Assembly (NCBI GenBank): GCA_963833465.1
Contig: CAWHXW010000004.1
Location: 1,178,001-1,242,000 of the forward strand
DNA: 64,000 nucleotides
Direction of reading: 5' to 3'
Source of the DNA: Fen-1298 sp963833465
GTDB lineage: Bacteria; Bacteroidota; Ignavibacteria; UBA10030
Below the pieces are notes generated by a model. It saw only the letters and a program-made list of their open reading frames with translations. It searched no databases and was not told the origin of the DNA. Position 1 is the first letter of the stretch; each line of letters begins with the position of its first letter. A program made the translations under genes and the position numbers. Positions 16,197 through 25,713 of the stretch are shown here, in pieces.

Positions 16197-16694
16197 ATCT
16201 GAATACCAAATAAAAATATTTGAATACGCTTCTGTAAAAATGTTTAGTTTTCACACTAACCTTTGTCTTTTTTGTAACTACTCAGTGTTATTTCTTTTTA
16301 GAAGTTAATTTCACTAAATCATAATGTTTGAACGAGTAAGATTTTTAAAATCCCTTATGCACTGATCTTTTTAACGCCATAGGTGTTAAACGTTTGTAAT
16401 ATTAGATTGAACACCTACGGTGTTATGAACTTTGCTTTATTTAAATGGATGATGATAAAATGGAAATACTCATACAAAAAAATATTTTTTTCCTTGTAAA
16501 GAATTTCGTAACATATTGCATGCTATTTTAAGCACTTTTTATTCTAGTGGCTTTATTGCATATAATTACTATGAAAAATTTTAAATTAAAACATCCGGTA
16601 GAAGCATTAGAACATGAATGCATCATTATTTTAAATAAGAGACTTTAAATAGGATAAAGCAAAAGATTATTTTTATTAAATAAATATTTCACTT
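16197..16694 (+). other. 498-bp intergenic region with a palindromic repeat pair
   Basis: Apart from the two 15-bp palindromes listed separately it is AT-rich and shows no gene. A 25-codon frame at 16571-16648 has no convincing ribosome-binding site or recognisable product. No clear terminator follows the third pilin-like gene. Confidence 0.45.
16373..16424. repeat. Pair of REP-like palindromes
   Basis: AACGCCATAGGTGTT (16373-16387) and AACACCTACGGTGTT (16410-16424) are two versions of one 15-bp unit with 6-bp arms around three central bases. They are separated by 22 bp of AT-rich sequence. Together they can also fold into a larger hairpin, since AGGTGTT pairs with AACACCT. I recall similar intergenic units in Bacteroidota-type genomes. 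They could be REP-like elements or an mRNA 3' structure. Confidence 0.5.
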
Positions 16695-18323
16695 ATGAAA
16701 TGGAAATCATTTAAAATTTATCTTCCCTATATCTTTCTATTTTTTATTATTCTCTTCACAATTATTTTACGAATCCGATTAATAAATGTTCCGTTAGAGC
16801 GTGATGAAGGCGAATATGCTTATATAGGTCAACTTATTCTAGATGGAACTCCGCCTTACACAGAAGCATATAACATGAAATTTCCTGGCATTTATTTTAT
16901 CTATGCTGGAATATTATGGCTTTTCGGACAGACGCATACGGCAATTCATTTTTGCCTGTTAATTGTGAATCTAATTTCAATTATTCTTCTATTCATATTT
17001 GCGCGCACGGCATACGATAACTGGGTAGCAGCGGCTTCTGCAGGTGCTTTTGCGCTTTTGAGTATGAGCTACCATGTTCAAGGATTTTGGGCAAATGCCG
17101 AACATTTCGTTTTACTTTTCATCATAGGAGCTAATCTTTTATTACTTTTTGCACTTCAAAAAGACAAATTAAAATATATTTTCTTCAGTGCTTTCCTATT
17201 TGGTTGTGCCGCTCTTGTAAAGCAGCACGGCGCTTTTTTTGGTCTATTTGGGTTTGCAGCATTGCTTATTTCGATGTTGCAAAACAAAACGATCGATAAG
17301 AAAAATTACTGGAAGTATTCTTTAGTTTTTTTTGGCGGAGTTATAGTTCCATTGCTCTTGTGTTTTTTCTATCTCGTTTATTCGGGAGTTCTTCATAATT
17401 TTTATCTTTGGACATTTGCTTATGCAAAGGAATACACATCGCTTGTGCCTACAGAAGATATTAATTACTATTTCGTTTCTTCCTTCATGCCTATTTGGCA
17501 TAGCTCATCGCTCATTTGGATAATTGCGGGTGTTGGATTTATTGTTTTATTTTTACCGGCACGTTTCTTTCTCGAACATTACAGGCAATCTTGTATCCTT
17601 ATTTTGGGAATATTTGTCGCCGGCATTGTCGCACTTTCAATTGGTTTTTATTTTAGGCCGCATTATTTTATCTTTGTTTTACCCGCCGCTGCTCTGTTCT
17701 TTGGGATTGGAATTCGATATATTTTTCATGTTTTTTCAATTGCATCAATGCCTGCAGTGCGTTTTTTCCCGCCAATCTTTATTGCTGCAATATCATTTTT
17801 TGGTACTATCGTTGCTCACTGGGATGTTCTTTACCAATTTTCGCCCGATAAAGTAACCAGAATAACGTATGGTTCATGTCCGTTTCAGTATTCTCCTATG
17901 ATTGCGAAATTAATAAGAGAAAAAACATCAAAAGAAGATAGGATAGCAATTATCGGGAATGAGCCGCAGTTTTTATTCTATTCTCAGCGTAGATCTGCAA
18001 CATCGTTTATTTATACTTTTTCTCTTGTCGAAGACCAGCCTTTCGCCGAGCGATTTCGCCGCGAAATGATTCACCAAGTAGAATCAACTGCACCAAAACT
18101 TCTCATCTATACACATACTACATTCAATTATTTTGAAAAATCTAAGGGTCAAGCGGAATTAGACAAATGGTTTTTGGGTTTTGCAAAGGCACAATATAGG
18201 CCAATTGGTCGTTTTGAATATATTTATGATGACACGTTATTTATAACAGATCCAATTCTTTTGATGAATAGTCCCAAGCAATTGTTTTGGATATCGATTT
18301 ATGAAAGACAAGAAAATAAATGA
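16695..18323 (+). CDS. GT-C glycosyltransferase, ArnT/PMT (family 39)-like membrane protein
   Basis: A 542-residue polytopic membrane protein. The first loop after the N-terminal helix carries the acidic motif RDEGEYAYIGQLILDG followed by PPYTEAYNMKFPG, typical of PMT_2/ArnT-type enzymes, with about 11 further hydrophobic helices and a C-terminal periplasmic tail. Such enzymes move a sugar from a polyprenyl-phosphate donor onto lipid, glycan or protein on the outer face of the inner membrane. The acceptor is unknown. It follows the pilin-like genes on the same strand after about 500 bp and converges with the next gene, its stop 29 bp from that gene's stop. Confidence 0.85.
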   Translation: MKWKSFKIYLPYIFLFFIILFTIILRIRLINVPLERDEGEYAYIGQLILDGTPPYTEAYNMKFPGIYFIYAGILWLFGQTHTAIHFCLLIVNLISIILLFIFARTAYDNWVAAASAGAFALLSMSYHVQGFWANAEHFVLLFIIGANLLLLFALQKDKLKYIFFSAFLFGCAALVKQHGAFFGLFGFAALLISMLQNKTIDKKNYWKYSLVFFGGVIVPLLLCFFYLVYSGVLHNFYLWTFAYAKEYTSLVPTEDINYYFVSSFMPIWHSSSLIWIIAGVGFIVLFLPARFFLEHYRQSCILILGIFVAGIVALSIGFYFRPHYFIFVLPAAALFFGIGIRYIFHVFSIASMPAVRFFPPIFIAAISFFGTIVAHWDVLYQFSPDKVTRITYGSCPFQYSPMIAKLIREKTSKEDRIAIIGNEPQFLFYSQRRSATSFIYTFSLVEDQPFAERFRREMIHQVESTAPKLLIYTHTTFNYFEKSKGQAELDKWFLGFAKAQYRPIGRFEYIYDDTLFITDPILLMNSPKQLFWISIYERQENK

Positions 18324-18352
18324 AAGTTTTATTTTAAACCTATCTTTAATAA

Positions 18353-19639
18353 TTATTGACCGGGTGATTGACTGAGCTTCATATGCCAGCACGCCGGCCA
18401 AATTTCTATATTATAAGTCTGATCTTTTTTCCACTTTAAAATTTCTTCTGTCCATTTAGGCCCGCTATCAGTAATACTAATAAATTTAAAATATTGAACA
18501 GAACCTAAGATTAAAGCTATTCCCAAAAAAATGGTAAGAAGGCAACTTCTAATCCTATCGAAAATATTCCCTTGCCACTTTATGTTTGCTATAATTAGAA
18601 ACATTAAAATAACATTTGGCGCATAAAAATATCTCGGTGAGTTACCTATAAAAATTAATAATAGTTTATCGCTCTCGTTTCCTTTTCCAGCGACTATTGA
18701 CAATATAATAAGTAAAAAGAAGCTTCCCATTAAAATAACTCGTTGACGTAAAACTAATTTTGAAGAAACATAAAAGAAAAATAAACTTTCAATAGATAAC
18801 AACAGCAGCCCTATCAGTTCGAATCTAAAAAAGTTTGTTTGATTCAATCCAATAAATCTGGCAAATTCATTAGCTTTGCTAATCCCAAAAAAAAGTAAGC
18901 TGATAATCTGTGTCCATAGCATTGACCCGAATAAAGGTAAATTTAATATAAAGAATCTATTCGGAATCGTATTATTTCGAATGGAAACCCATAGAGCAAA
19001 GATTTGGATTATAGTACAAGCAGCAAGAATATATGCCTGTATCCTCCGCTCGCGATTATGCTCCCACCTAGCTTTAAGGAAAAATAACGGCAATAGAAAG
19101 CAGGAAATGCATCCTGTTAAGCCGGCACATACTAAAAGGAAACGAAACGCCCATTTTTTAAAATTAAAAGTCTCAATATCATTTAACAATAATAAAAAGG
19201 TAATTACTGAAAAATAGAACTGACTGTTTATAGTGTTGAGCCAAATCTCATTGCTAAGAGGTGTAAATATTATGATGAAAATACATGCTAATTTTTTTAG
19301 AGGATGCAACCACAATTCAGAATGTCCCCATAGGATCAGAACGATAGGAATAATTTGAACAACCAAAGCAAAAAGTGTCGTCACTAAAGGAGCGTAAATT
19401 AATGACACTAAATTTGCGGCAATTGTTGAGGCGATATTAGGCCATAAAGCAAAGTAACCAAATTGAACATTGATGAGCGACTCATACCAATGATGAGAGA
19501 AAGCAAATGAGAAATATGCCGATCCCTCTTCAGCCCAAAAACGAGGTTCTAAGAAAAATGATGTCCTTCTTAAAAATATTATCAGTATGCTTATCAGCAA
19601 TACAATCGTTCTTAAAATATTATAGGATCGTTGTGTCAT
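18353..19639 (-). CDS. Polytopic membrane protein, GT-C-like (function uncertain)
   Basis: A 428-residue protein with about ten hydrophobic helices. After the first helix it has EPRFWAEEGSAYF, an acidic/aromatic loop in the position of the GT-C catalytic acid, then LWPNIASTIAANLVSL. This resembles uncharacterised GT-C-like membrane proteins rather than a named family. It is on the minus strand, opposite to the preceding GT-C gene, and in the same direction as the following one, separated by 172 bp. A glycan-assembly role is inferred from the layout and neighbours only. Confidence 0.65.
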   Translation of the reverse strand: MTQRSYNILRTIVLLISILIIFLRRTSFFLEPRFWAEEGSAYFSFAFSHHWYESLINVQFGYFALWPNIASTIAANLVSLIYAPLVTTLFALVVQIIPIVLILWGHSELWLHPLKKLACIFIIIFTPLSNEIWLNTINSQFYFSVITFLLLLNDIETFNFKKWAFRFLLVCAGLTGCISCFLLPLFFLKARWEHNRERRIQAYILAACTIIQIFALWVSIRNNTIPNRFFILNLPLFGSMLWTQIISLLFFGISKANEFARFIGLNQTNFFRFELIGLLLLSIESLFFFYVSSKLVLRQRVILMGSFFLLIILSIVAGKGNESDKLLLIFIGNSPRYFYAPNVILMFLIIANIKWQGNIFDRIRSCLLTIFLGIALILGSVQYFKFISITDSGPKWTEEILKWKKDQTYNIEIWPACWHMKLSQSPGQ

Positions 19640-19811
19640 CGTCTTTATGCAATTAAGACTGGCTTTGGTGAATCGGACTTCTGAAAAACGTTATGTATAA
19701 AATCCTTCTATATAAAATGAAAACAGGAAAGCAGAAATCAACAGCAACTACAAATACAAAAAGGTTTTTTTCTTTTTAATCTTCATATTTTTCCATATTG
19801 CCTGCTTATTT

Positions 19812-21353
19812 TTATGGTGTTCTTTCGTAGACAATCACGCTATCTTCTCCTGTCGCTGTTCGGTAAAGATGTTCCTCAGGATCTTCCCGGTTTTCGTATG
19901 GAGTGTCAGGCGCATCAAGAATAAATTTTCGATATTGCTTCTCATGCATTTGAGAGTAAAAAATATTTTCCACAACGAGATCTTTCATAGAAATTACATG
20001 TTTTCGTATGATTACCCAGCGCGCATGACTGACGTTTTCCATATTTTCTCCGGTCAATCCTCCAATGACGTATAGACCGGTGTACCATTTGAGAGGCATA
20101 TCGCCGTATGTGATGGCAACTGTATCGTTAGGTTGTGCATAGCGGTGTAAATATTTAACCAATCCCTCCATAGGCCCTTTGAAATCATGAGTAAGTTCAT
20201 AACAATAATTTGATAATGGTTGGTGTAAAAGAACGACAATCAAACTAATATATCCCAGCATCAGATTGGCTTGAAATCCTAATTCGATAATTTCTGCAAC
20301 TATGATAGAGCAAATAGGCAAAACTGGTGCAAGATATCTAAAAAACGAATGCGGAGCTGAGAAAGACAGTGTTATTAAAGTAATTAGCATGTATAAAATA
20401 TAAAAGCTTATGTACAATTTAGTGTTATTCCAGATATTGCTGATATTCTTCCTCTGCCAAATCACGATGATCAGCAGAAAAACCACGAAGTATAACGGAA
20501 TGATATAATTTTCTAATTGGTCAATAAAATCAAAAAAAGATTTTTTGATGAGAAATGGATTACGAAGAAATTGATTATAGCGTGACATGTACGATATTTC
20601 AGAAGAATAAAATATCCAGGGAATGACCAAACACAAGATACTGACAATATAAGCCAATATGCGTTTGAAATATACTTTTCCCACAATAGTCAAATGAATC
20701 ATTATCGCTGCTAAAAAAATAACTCCATAAATTAATTGGACGTAAAAAAGAAGAACAGTTGAACACATTAAAAAGAATCTTGCATATTTTCTAAATTGAA
20801 GGAAAAGAAAATATGTCCAAACGCTTGCAGTCGAAAAAAAAGCAGCCATGCTATAGTAACGGCATTGTCGGGAAAGAAGAAGAAAAGGAACCATCAACAT
20901 CAATATGACGGCGGCTGAGAGAGATGCTCGTTCTCCTCGTCCTGTTGCTTTTAAAATCCAGAAACATAAAAGTACGGTTCCCATACCAAACAAGGCATCC
21001 GGCAAACGGGCGACAAAATCGGACTGACCGAATAATTGGAAAAAAACAGCATGAATATAAAATGGAATCCAAGGGTGCCATTTATAAATTCCTCCTGTTC
21101 CGCTTTCTGCGCCTAACTCTTGCGAGAAGGAATTTTTATCATCATGACAGTATGGAATTCCATTACCGAGTATTGATCTAGAAATTAATGCTGTCTGAGC
21201 TTCATCTTGCCAAAGGAAATTTCGGCCGAGGTTAGGTAAAAATATTAATGCTGATACGATAAAAATTAATAAGGGTAAAAATAAATTTGGGTTTATCTTC
21301 GATTTCAATTTGTTAATTTGAAAATACTGTAATCCGCTTTTGATAATCTTCAT
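19812..21353 (-). CDS. GT-C glycosyltransferase, family 39-like membrane protein
   Basis: A 513-residue polytopic protein with the GT39/PMT_2 pattern: LGRNFLWQDEAQTALISRSIL with the catalytic-type acidic residues in the first loop, then YKWHPWIPFYIHAVFFQLFG and FVARLPDALFGMGTVLL. About 11 membrane helices are followed by a ~100-residue extracytoplasmic C-terminal domain ending VIVYERTP. The role is as for the other family 39 enzyme nearby, but the two are not close copies. Minus strand; its upstream region (21354-21684) is shared with a divergent lipoprotein gene. Confidence 0.82.
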   Translation of the reverse strand: MKIIKSGLQYFQINKLKSKINPNLFLPLLIFIVSALIFLPNLGRNFLWQDEAQTALISRSILGNGIPYCHDDKNSFSQELGAESGTGGIYKWHPWIPFYIHAVFFQLFGQSDFVARLPDALFGMGTVLLCFWILKATGRGERASLSAAVILMLMVPFLLLSRQCRYYSMAAFFSTASVWTYFLFLQFRKYARFFLMCSTVLLFYVQLIYGVIFLAAIMIHLTIVGKVYFKRILAYIVSILCLVIPWIFYSSEISYMSRYNQFLRNPFLIKKSFFDFIDQLENYIIPLYFVVFLLIIVIWQRKNISNIWNNTKLYISFYILYMLITLITLSFSAPHSFFRYLAPVLPICSIIVAEIIELGFQANLMLGYISLIVVLLHQPLSNYCYELTHDFKGPMEGLVKYLHRYAQPNDTVAITYGDMPLKWYTGLYVIGGLTGENMENVSHARWVIIRKHVISMKDLVVENIFYSQMHEKQYRKFILDAPDTPYENREDPEEHLYRTATGEDSVIVYERTP

Positions 21354-21684
21354 AAACGAATATTCTTTATTACTTCTCTGTTTCTTTTAAATAGTTGTCA
21401 CAAAGATTTTAGTGTATTGGGTCCAATTAATCAAGCGTTTGTGAAAAATATTTTGATATTAAGTTTTGCGTTCCACGATTATCAGTATGTATACTTTTAG
21501 ATCATGTGGTTGAAGAAATATCAGAGTCTTCAAAATTAATAAGATAAGCATGAAATCGAAGCCCTGTTTTATCATAGGATAGGAACAAAACTCTATCTAA
21601 AACGTTTGTACAATTAAAATATGTCAATTAAACTTATAATAGGAACTATACATCTAATAATTAGACAATAAATTTGGAGGTCAT
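21354..21684. other. 331-bp divergent intergenic region
   Basis: It lies between a minus-strand glycosyltransferase gene and a plus-strand lipoprotein gene and is AT-rich. I see no RNA gene, repeat or clear promoter hexamer pair. A strong GGAGG (21676-21680) precedes the lipoprotein ATG at 21685. Confidence 0.4.
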
Positions 21685-22152
21685 ATGATACACAAATCAA
21701 TTATACTCGCTTTCATTGTGATGGTACTTAGCTTTGCTGGATGTGCGGCAGAGCATTATTCACAAACTCAGAAGGATCATACAATGAAAGTAGATACACT
21801 TCGGATGATGAAAATGCAGGACGTAATTGCCCTATCAAAAGCCGGAGTAAGTGATAGTCTCATTATCGGAATGATGGATGCAACAAATACTTGGTTTCAA
21901 TTAAAGGCGCAGGATGTTATTGATCTCAGAAACGCCGGAGTGAGCGAGAAAGTGATTACTGCAATGATGCAGCCGCCGCCGCCAATCGGAAAAACAAGTG
22001 ATTCAAATGTAGCACAATATTATGGGTATCCTTCATTTTTCTGGTATGATGGATTTTATCCATACTGGTACTATCCGGATTGGTATTATCCGACAGTTTC
22101 TGTTCATCTTGGATATCGCTCTAGGTTTTTCCATAATCGGCGATTCCATTGA
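21685..22152 (+). CDS. Small lipoprotein with repeated AGVS motifs
   Basis: A 155-residue protein with a signal peptide and lipobox FAGC (Cys19), hence a predicted lipoprotein. The mature part has two copies of a short helical unit: MQDVIALSKAGVSDSLIIGM and AQDVIDLRNAGVSEKVITAM. Repeats of this V-I-x-L-x-x-AGVS-x-x-x-I type occur in small periplasmic or outer-membrane proteins of unknown role. The C-terminus is rich in Tyr, Trp and Phe (FYPYWYYPDWYYP), suggesting a low-complexity surface or membrane-contact tail. A strong GGAGG site precedes the ATG and a strong terminator follows, so it is a single-gene transcript. Confidence 0.75.
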   Translation: MIHKSIILAFIVMVLSFAGCAAEHYSQTQKDHTMKVDTLRMMKMQDVIALSKAGVSDSLIIGMMDATNTWFQLKAQDVIDLRNAGVSEKVITAMMQPPPPIGKTSDSNVAQYYGYPSFFWYDGFYPYWYYPDWYYPTVSVHLGYRSRFFHNRRFH

Positions 22153-22200
22153 ACTATAATTCGAATGAGAGATAACAGACTACGTTATTTAATGAGCACG

Positions 22201-22250
22201 AACTGGAGTGGGTAGAGGATTATAGTACTCGACCCACTCCAGTTATTTTT
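22201..22250 (+). terminator. Strong rho-independent terminator
   Basis: AACTGGAGTGGGT (22201-22213) pairs perfectly with ACCCACTCCAGTT (22232-22244), followed by ATTTTTG. The 13-bp stem terminates the lipoprotein transcript. Confidence 0.9.
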
Positions 22251-22366
22251 GTAAAGAATAATTACCAATATTATAGTAATATATATAATTGCCGCTTTAT
22301 TCCAATACACAGATGGTTTTATCTTGATGTGGGAACAAAAAGACCGCTTAGACCGTTAGATATGCA

Positions 22367-24688
22367 ATGGAAATAAAATCGTTAGCATGCTGGTTAATAT
22401 TTCTCACTTTCATTCTCGCACTTCCTTCATTTTCGCAAAACAAATATACTTTGAGTGGAGCTATCAGGAATGGAGAAAATGGAGAGGCACTCATCGGCGC
22501 AACACTTCTAATCAAGGAACTTCCCGGAGTTGGTGTTACTTCAAACGCCTATGGATTTTATTCGCTGACTTTTCCAGAGGGATCCTACACAATTCTTGTT
22601 CAATATCTTGGATATAAAACTCGAAAAGATACATTACGATTTTACAACAATAGATTGATCAATTATAACTTGACACCGGAACCGATAAAATTGGGAGAAG
22701 TGGTTGTATCCGGTGAACGATCGAATGCAAATGTTACTTCCACTGATATTGCGGTTAACAAATTGGAGGTAAAGGAAATTGAATCGATCCCTGTGCTGCT
22801 GAGTGAAAAAGATATTATGAAAACGATTCAACTGCTTCCGGGAATACAATCTGCCGGAGAAGGAAGTTCAGGTTTTTATGCCCGGGGCGGAGGACCGGAT
22901 CAGAATTTAATTATTATGGATGAAGCTCCTGTCTATAACCCATATCATCTTCTTGGATTTCTTTCGGTCTTTAATTCTGATGCAATTAAAGATGTGAAAG
23001 TCATGACCGGAGGAATTCCGGCAGAGTACGGCGGCAGACTTTCTTCCGTTCTGGATATTCGCACAAACGACGGCAATGATAAAGAATTTGAAGGTTCAGG
23101 CGGCATAGGATTATTGGATTCGCACCTTTCGCTGGAAGGACCAATAGAAAAGGATCAAGGATCGTTTATCATCTCCGGCAGGCGGACATATGCAGACCTT
23201 TTTTTAAAATTGAGCCGCGATACAACCCTCAACCGTACGAGTTTATATTTCTACGATTTGAATATGAAAGCAAACTATACGCTTGGCGACAAAGACCGAT
23301 TATTTCTTTCCGGATACTATGGTCGTGACAATTTTTATTATACAAATCAGTTTGGAATCAACTGGGGAAATAGTCTCATAACGTTTCGATGGAATCATGT
23401 TTTTGGAGATCACCTTTTTTCTAATACATCGCTTATTTATAGTGATTATGAATATACCAATACCATTGGAGTTGGAACGAGTGAATTCAATATCACTTCT
23501 GGAATTCAAGACTTAAACTTCAAAACCGATTTCCAATATTTTACTGATGCTTCTGGAACAGTAAAATTCGGTCTCAATTCTATCTATCACACTTTTCTTC
23601 CTGGAAAGGTTTCTACTAATGCTGGAAGTATTATTAATAATACTGCACTTGAAGACAAGTTTGCACTTGAGAACGCTGCATATGTCTCGCATGAGATTAA
23701 TATAATACCCACTGCGAAGATAAACTATGGGTTACGTCTTTCTTCCTTTAGTTTGCTTGGGCCGGCTCATTTGTACAGTTATGATGAAAATGGAAATATC
23801 GTAGACACGATGGCATATAGTTCCAGTGATATTATTAAAACTTACATTTCCTTAGAACCAAGACTTGCCCTCAATTTTATGTTAAACGAATCAAGTTCGT
23901 TGAAGGCATCTTACACTCGCACAACTCAATATATTCATCTTCTTTCAAACTCTACCACAACCAATCCGAGTGATGTGTGGGTACCAAGCACAAACAATGT
24001 TAAGCCGGAATATGCCGATCAAGTTGATGCAGGTTATTTTAAAAATTTTCTGGATAACGAGTTTGAAACATCATTGGATTTGTATTATAAAAACATGCAG
24101 AATCTTATTGATTATAAAAATGGCGCCGATCTGCAGATTAATCCGACCGTAGAATCCCTTCTCATATATGGAGCTGGCAGAAGTTATGGAGCTGAATTTC
24201 TTATTCGAAAAAAGGCTGGTAGGTTGAGCGGCTGGATAGCTTATACGCTTTCGAGAACTGAAGAACAATTTAGTCAGATAAATAATGGCAATTGGTTCCC
24301 CGCAACGCAGGATAGAACTCACGATATATCAATTGTGATGATGTATAATTATAACTCCGATTGGAATTTTTCGGCAACATGGGTCTACTATACAGGCAAC
24401 GCAGTTACATTCCCGAGTGGAAATTACTGGATTGATGGCAGATTGGTTCCGTATTATACTGAGCGCAATGGTTATCGAATGCCGCCGTATCACCGATTGG
24501 ATTTTTCAGCTACTTGGATATTGGGACCGCATTCAAATTTAAATTTCTCTTTATACAATGCATATGATAGATGGAACGCTTATACAATTACGTTCCAGCA
24601 AGTTCCAAACGATCCGAGTAAAACAGAAGCAATGCAGACAACTTTCTTCCCGATTATTCCGTCTGTATCGTACAATTTTACATTTTGA
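22367..24688 (+). CDS. TonB-dependent outer-membrane receptor with carboxypeptidase-regulatory-like domain
   Basis: A 773-residue protein. A signal peptide (to about residue 23) is followed by a beta-sandwich CarboxypepD_reg-like domain (YTLSGAIRNGENGEALIGAT ... YGFYSLTFPEGSYTILVQYLG). The TonB plug runs about 110-230, with LPGIQSAGEGSSGFYARGG, LIIMDEAPVYNPYH and GGIPAEYGGRLSSVLDIRT. The rest is the 22-strand-type barrel ending in the aromatic SVSYNFTF. It imports an unknown ligand using TonB energy. A DUF4249 lipoprotein gene follows with almost no gap, the usual partner of this receptor subtype, so the two probably form one outer-membrane complex. Confidence 0.93.
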   Translation: MEIKSLACWLIFLTFILALPSFSQNKYTLSGAIRNGENGEALIGATLLIKELPGVGVTSNAYGFYSLTFPEGSYTILVQYLGYKTRKDTLRFYNNRLINYNLTPEPIKLGEVVVSGERSNANVTSTDIAVNKLEVKEIESIPVLLSEKDIMKTIQLLPGIQSAGEGSSGFYARGGGPDQNLIIMDEAPVYNPYHLLGFLSVFNSDAIKDVKVMTGGIPAEYGGRLSSVLDIRTNDGNDKEFEGSGGIGLLDSHLSLEGPIEKDQGSFIISGRRTYADLFLKLSRDTTLNRTSLYFYDLNMKANYTLGDKDRLFLSGYYGRDNFYYTNQFGINWGNSLITFRWNHVFGDHLFSNTSLIYSDYEYTNTIGVGTSEFNITSGIQDLNFKTDFQYFTDASGTVKFGLNSIYHTFLPGKVSTNAGSIINNTALEDKFALENAAYVSHEINIIPTAKINYGLRLSSFSLLGPAHLYSYDENGNIVDTMAYSSSDIIKTYISLEPRLALNFMLNESSSLKASYTRTTQYIHLLSNSTTTNPSDVWVPSTNNVKPEYADQVDAGYFKNFLDNEFETSLDLYYKNMQNLIDYKNGADLQINPTVESLLIYGAGRSYGAEFLIRKKAGRLSGWIAYTLSRTEEQFSQINNGNWFPATQDRTHDISIVMMYNYNSDWNFSATWVYYTGNAVTFPSGNYWIDGRLVPYYTERNGYRMPPYHRLDFSATWILGPHSNLNFSLYNAYDRWNAYTITFQQVPNDPSKTEAMQTTFFPIIPSVSYNFTF

Positions 24689-24711
24689 CGAAGACAAGGA
24701 TTAAAGCCATT

Positions 24712-25539
24712 GTGAAAATAAAAAATGAAATATGGATTCCGATGCTGTTCACATTGATAAGTGTAGCATTGAATTCCTGTCAGAAAGTTATCTCGGTCGA
24801 TCTCAATAATGCTAATCCTCATATAGTCATCGAAGGTGTTGTCACAGATAAACCCGGTCCATATACAGTTAGCATAAGTATGACAGGCGATTATTTTACA
24901 CCTTCGCTTTATTTTCCGCCTGTAACTGGAGCTAAGATTGTTATTCAAGATGATAAAGGACAACGGGATTCTCTGAAAGAAACCGCACCGGGAACATATC
25001 TTTCTACAAATTTAATGGGAATTGAGGGGCGGACTTATTTCTTATCAGTATTAAGTAATGGTACAACATACAATGCATCTTCATACATGCCGCCGAAAGC
25101 GCTGATTGATTCCCTCTATGTAGTGATCAGAAACGGGACAGAAACTGGAACTAGATTTGATATATATGTGATGTTTAAAGATCCACCGGAACTTGGGAAT
25201 TATTACCGGCTTAATATTACAACATCAGCCCCGATTCCCCAAGATTCAATCGATGGCAGGCGTTACCGATTATATTCAGATAAATATACAAATGGCAATG
25301 AAATGTTGGAAAGGATTCGTACAACTTCAAATGTTCATAGCGGCGATACACTTACAGTTGATTTAATCTCGTTAGATTATGCAGCTTACGAGTATTTTTA
25401 TACGATGAACGATGTCCTTATTTCGGATCGAAGTCCAACGTCTCTTTCTCCTGCTAATCCTAATACAAATCTTAGTAATGGATCCTTAGGATATTTTGCG
25501 GCGTATGCTTTTGATACAAAGCAGATTATTCTGCCTTAG
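24712..25539 (+). CDS. DUF4249 outer-membrane lipoprotein
   Basis: About 275 residues. The GTG at 24712 is preferred because AGGA lies 11 bp upstream. A TTG at 24685 overlapping the receptor stop is the alternative but has no ribosome-binding site. The N-terminus is a signal peptide with lipobox LNSC, so it is a predicted lipoprotein. The mature part is beta-rich (HIVIEGVVTDKPGPYTVSIS, TGAKIVIQDDKGQRDSLKE) as in DUF4249. These proteins are encoded directly after TonB receptors with carboxypeptidase-like domains in Bacteroidota and are thought to cap or assist the receptor. The ligand is unknown. Confidence 0.85.
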   Translation: MKIKNEIWIPMLFTLISVALNSCQKVISVDLNNANPHIVIEGVVTDKPGPYTVSISMTGDYFTPSLYFPPVTGAKIVIQDDKGQRDSLKETAPGTYLSTNLMGIEGRTYFLSVLSNGTTYNASSYMPPKALIDSLYVVIRNGTETGTRFDIYVMFKDPPELGNYYRLNITTSAPIPQDSIDGRRYRLYSDKYTNGNEMLERIRTTSNVHSGDTLTVDLISLDYAAYEYFYTMNDVLISDRSPTSLSPANPNTNLSNGSLGYFAAYAFDTKQIILP

Positions 25540-25577
25540 ATAGTACTATAGGGAAGATAATCTTACTCTGCTTTAAT

Positions 25578-25603
25578 TCACTTTATTCAAAGTGAGTATA
25601 AAA
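25578..25603. terminator. Possible terminator between convergent genes
   Basis: TCACTTT (25578-25584) and AAAGTGA (25589-25595) form a 7-bp stem with an ATTC loop, followed by GTATAAAAT. It lies between the converging DUF4249 and AddB-like genes. The uridine tract is weak. Confidence 0.35.
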
Positions 25604-25713
25604 TATTTATTCTGACGGGTTTAATTTTCACTTTACATGCTATGTTTTATCTTTGGGCTGGTGTGAGTGCTTGCAGGTTACACTTAAATCAACACTCTTC
25701 TGCTTTACACTTT

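Noticed and set aside
16571..16648. 25-codon ORF beginning ATGAAAAATTTT between the pilin-like and glycosyltransferase genes
   Set aside because: Too short, low complexity, no clear ribosome-binding site and no conserved feature.
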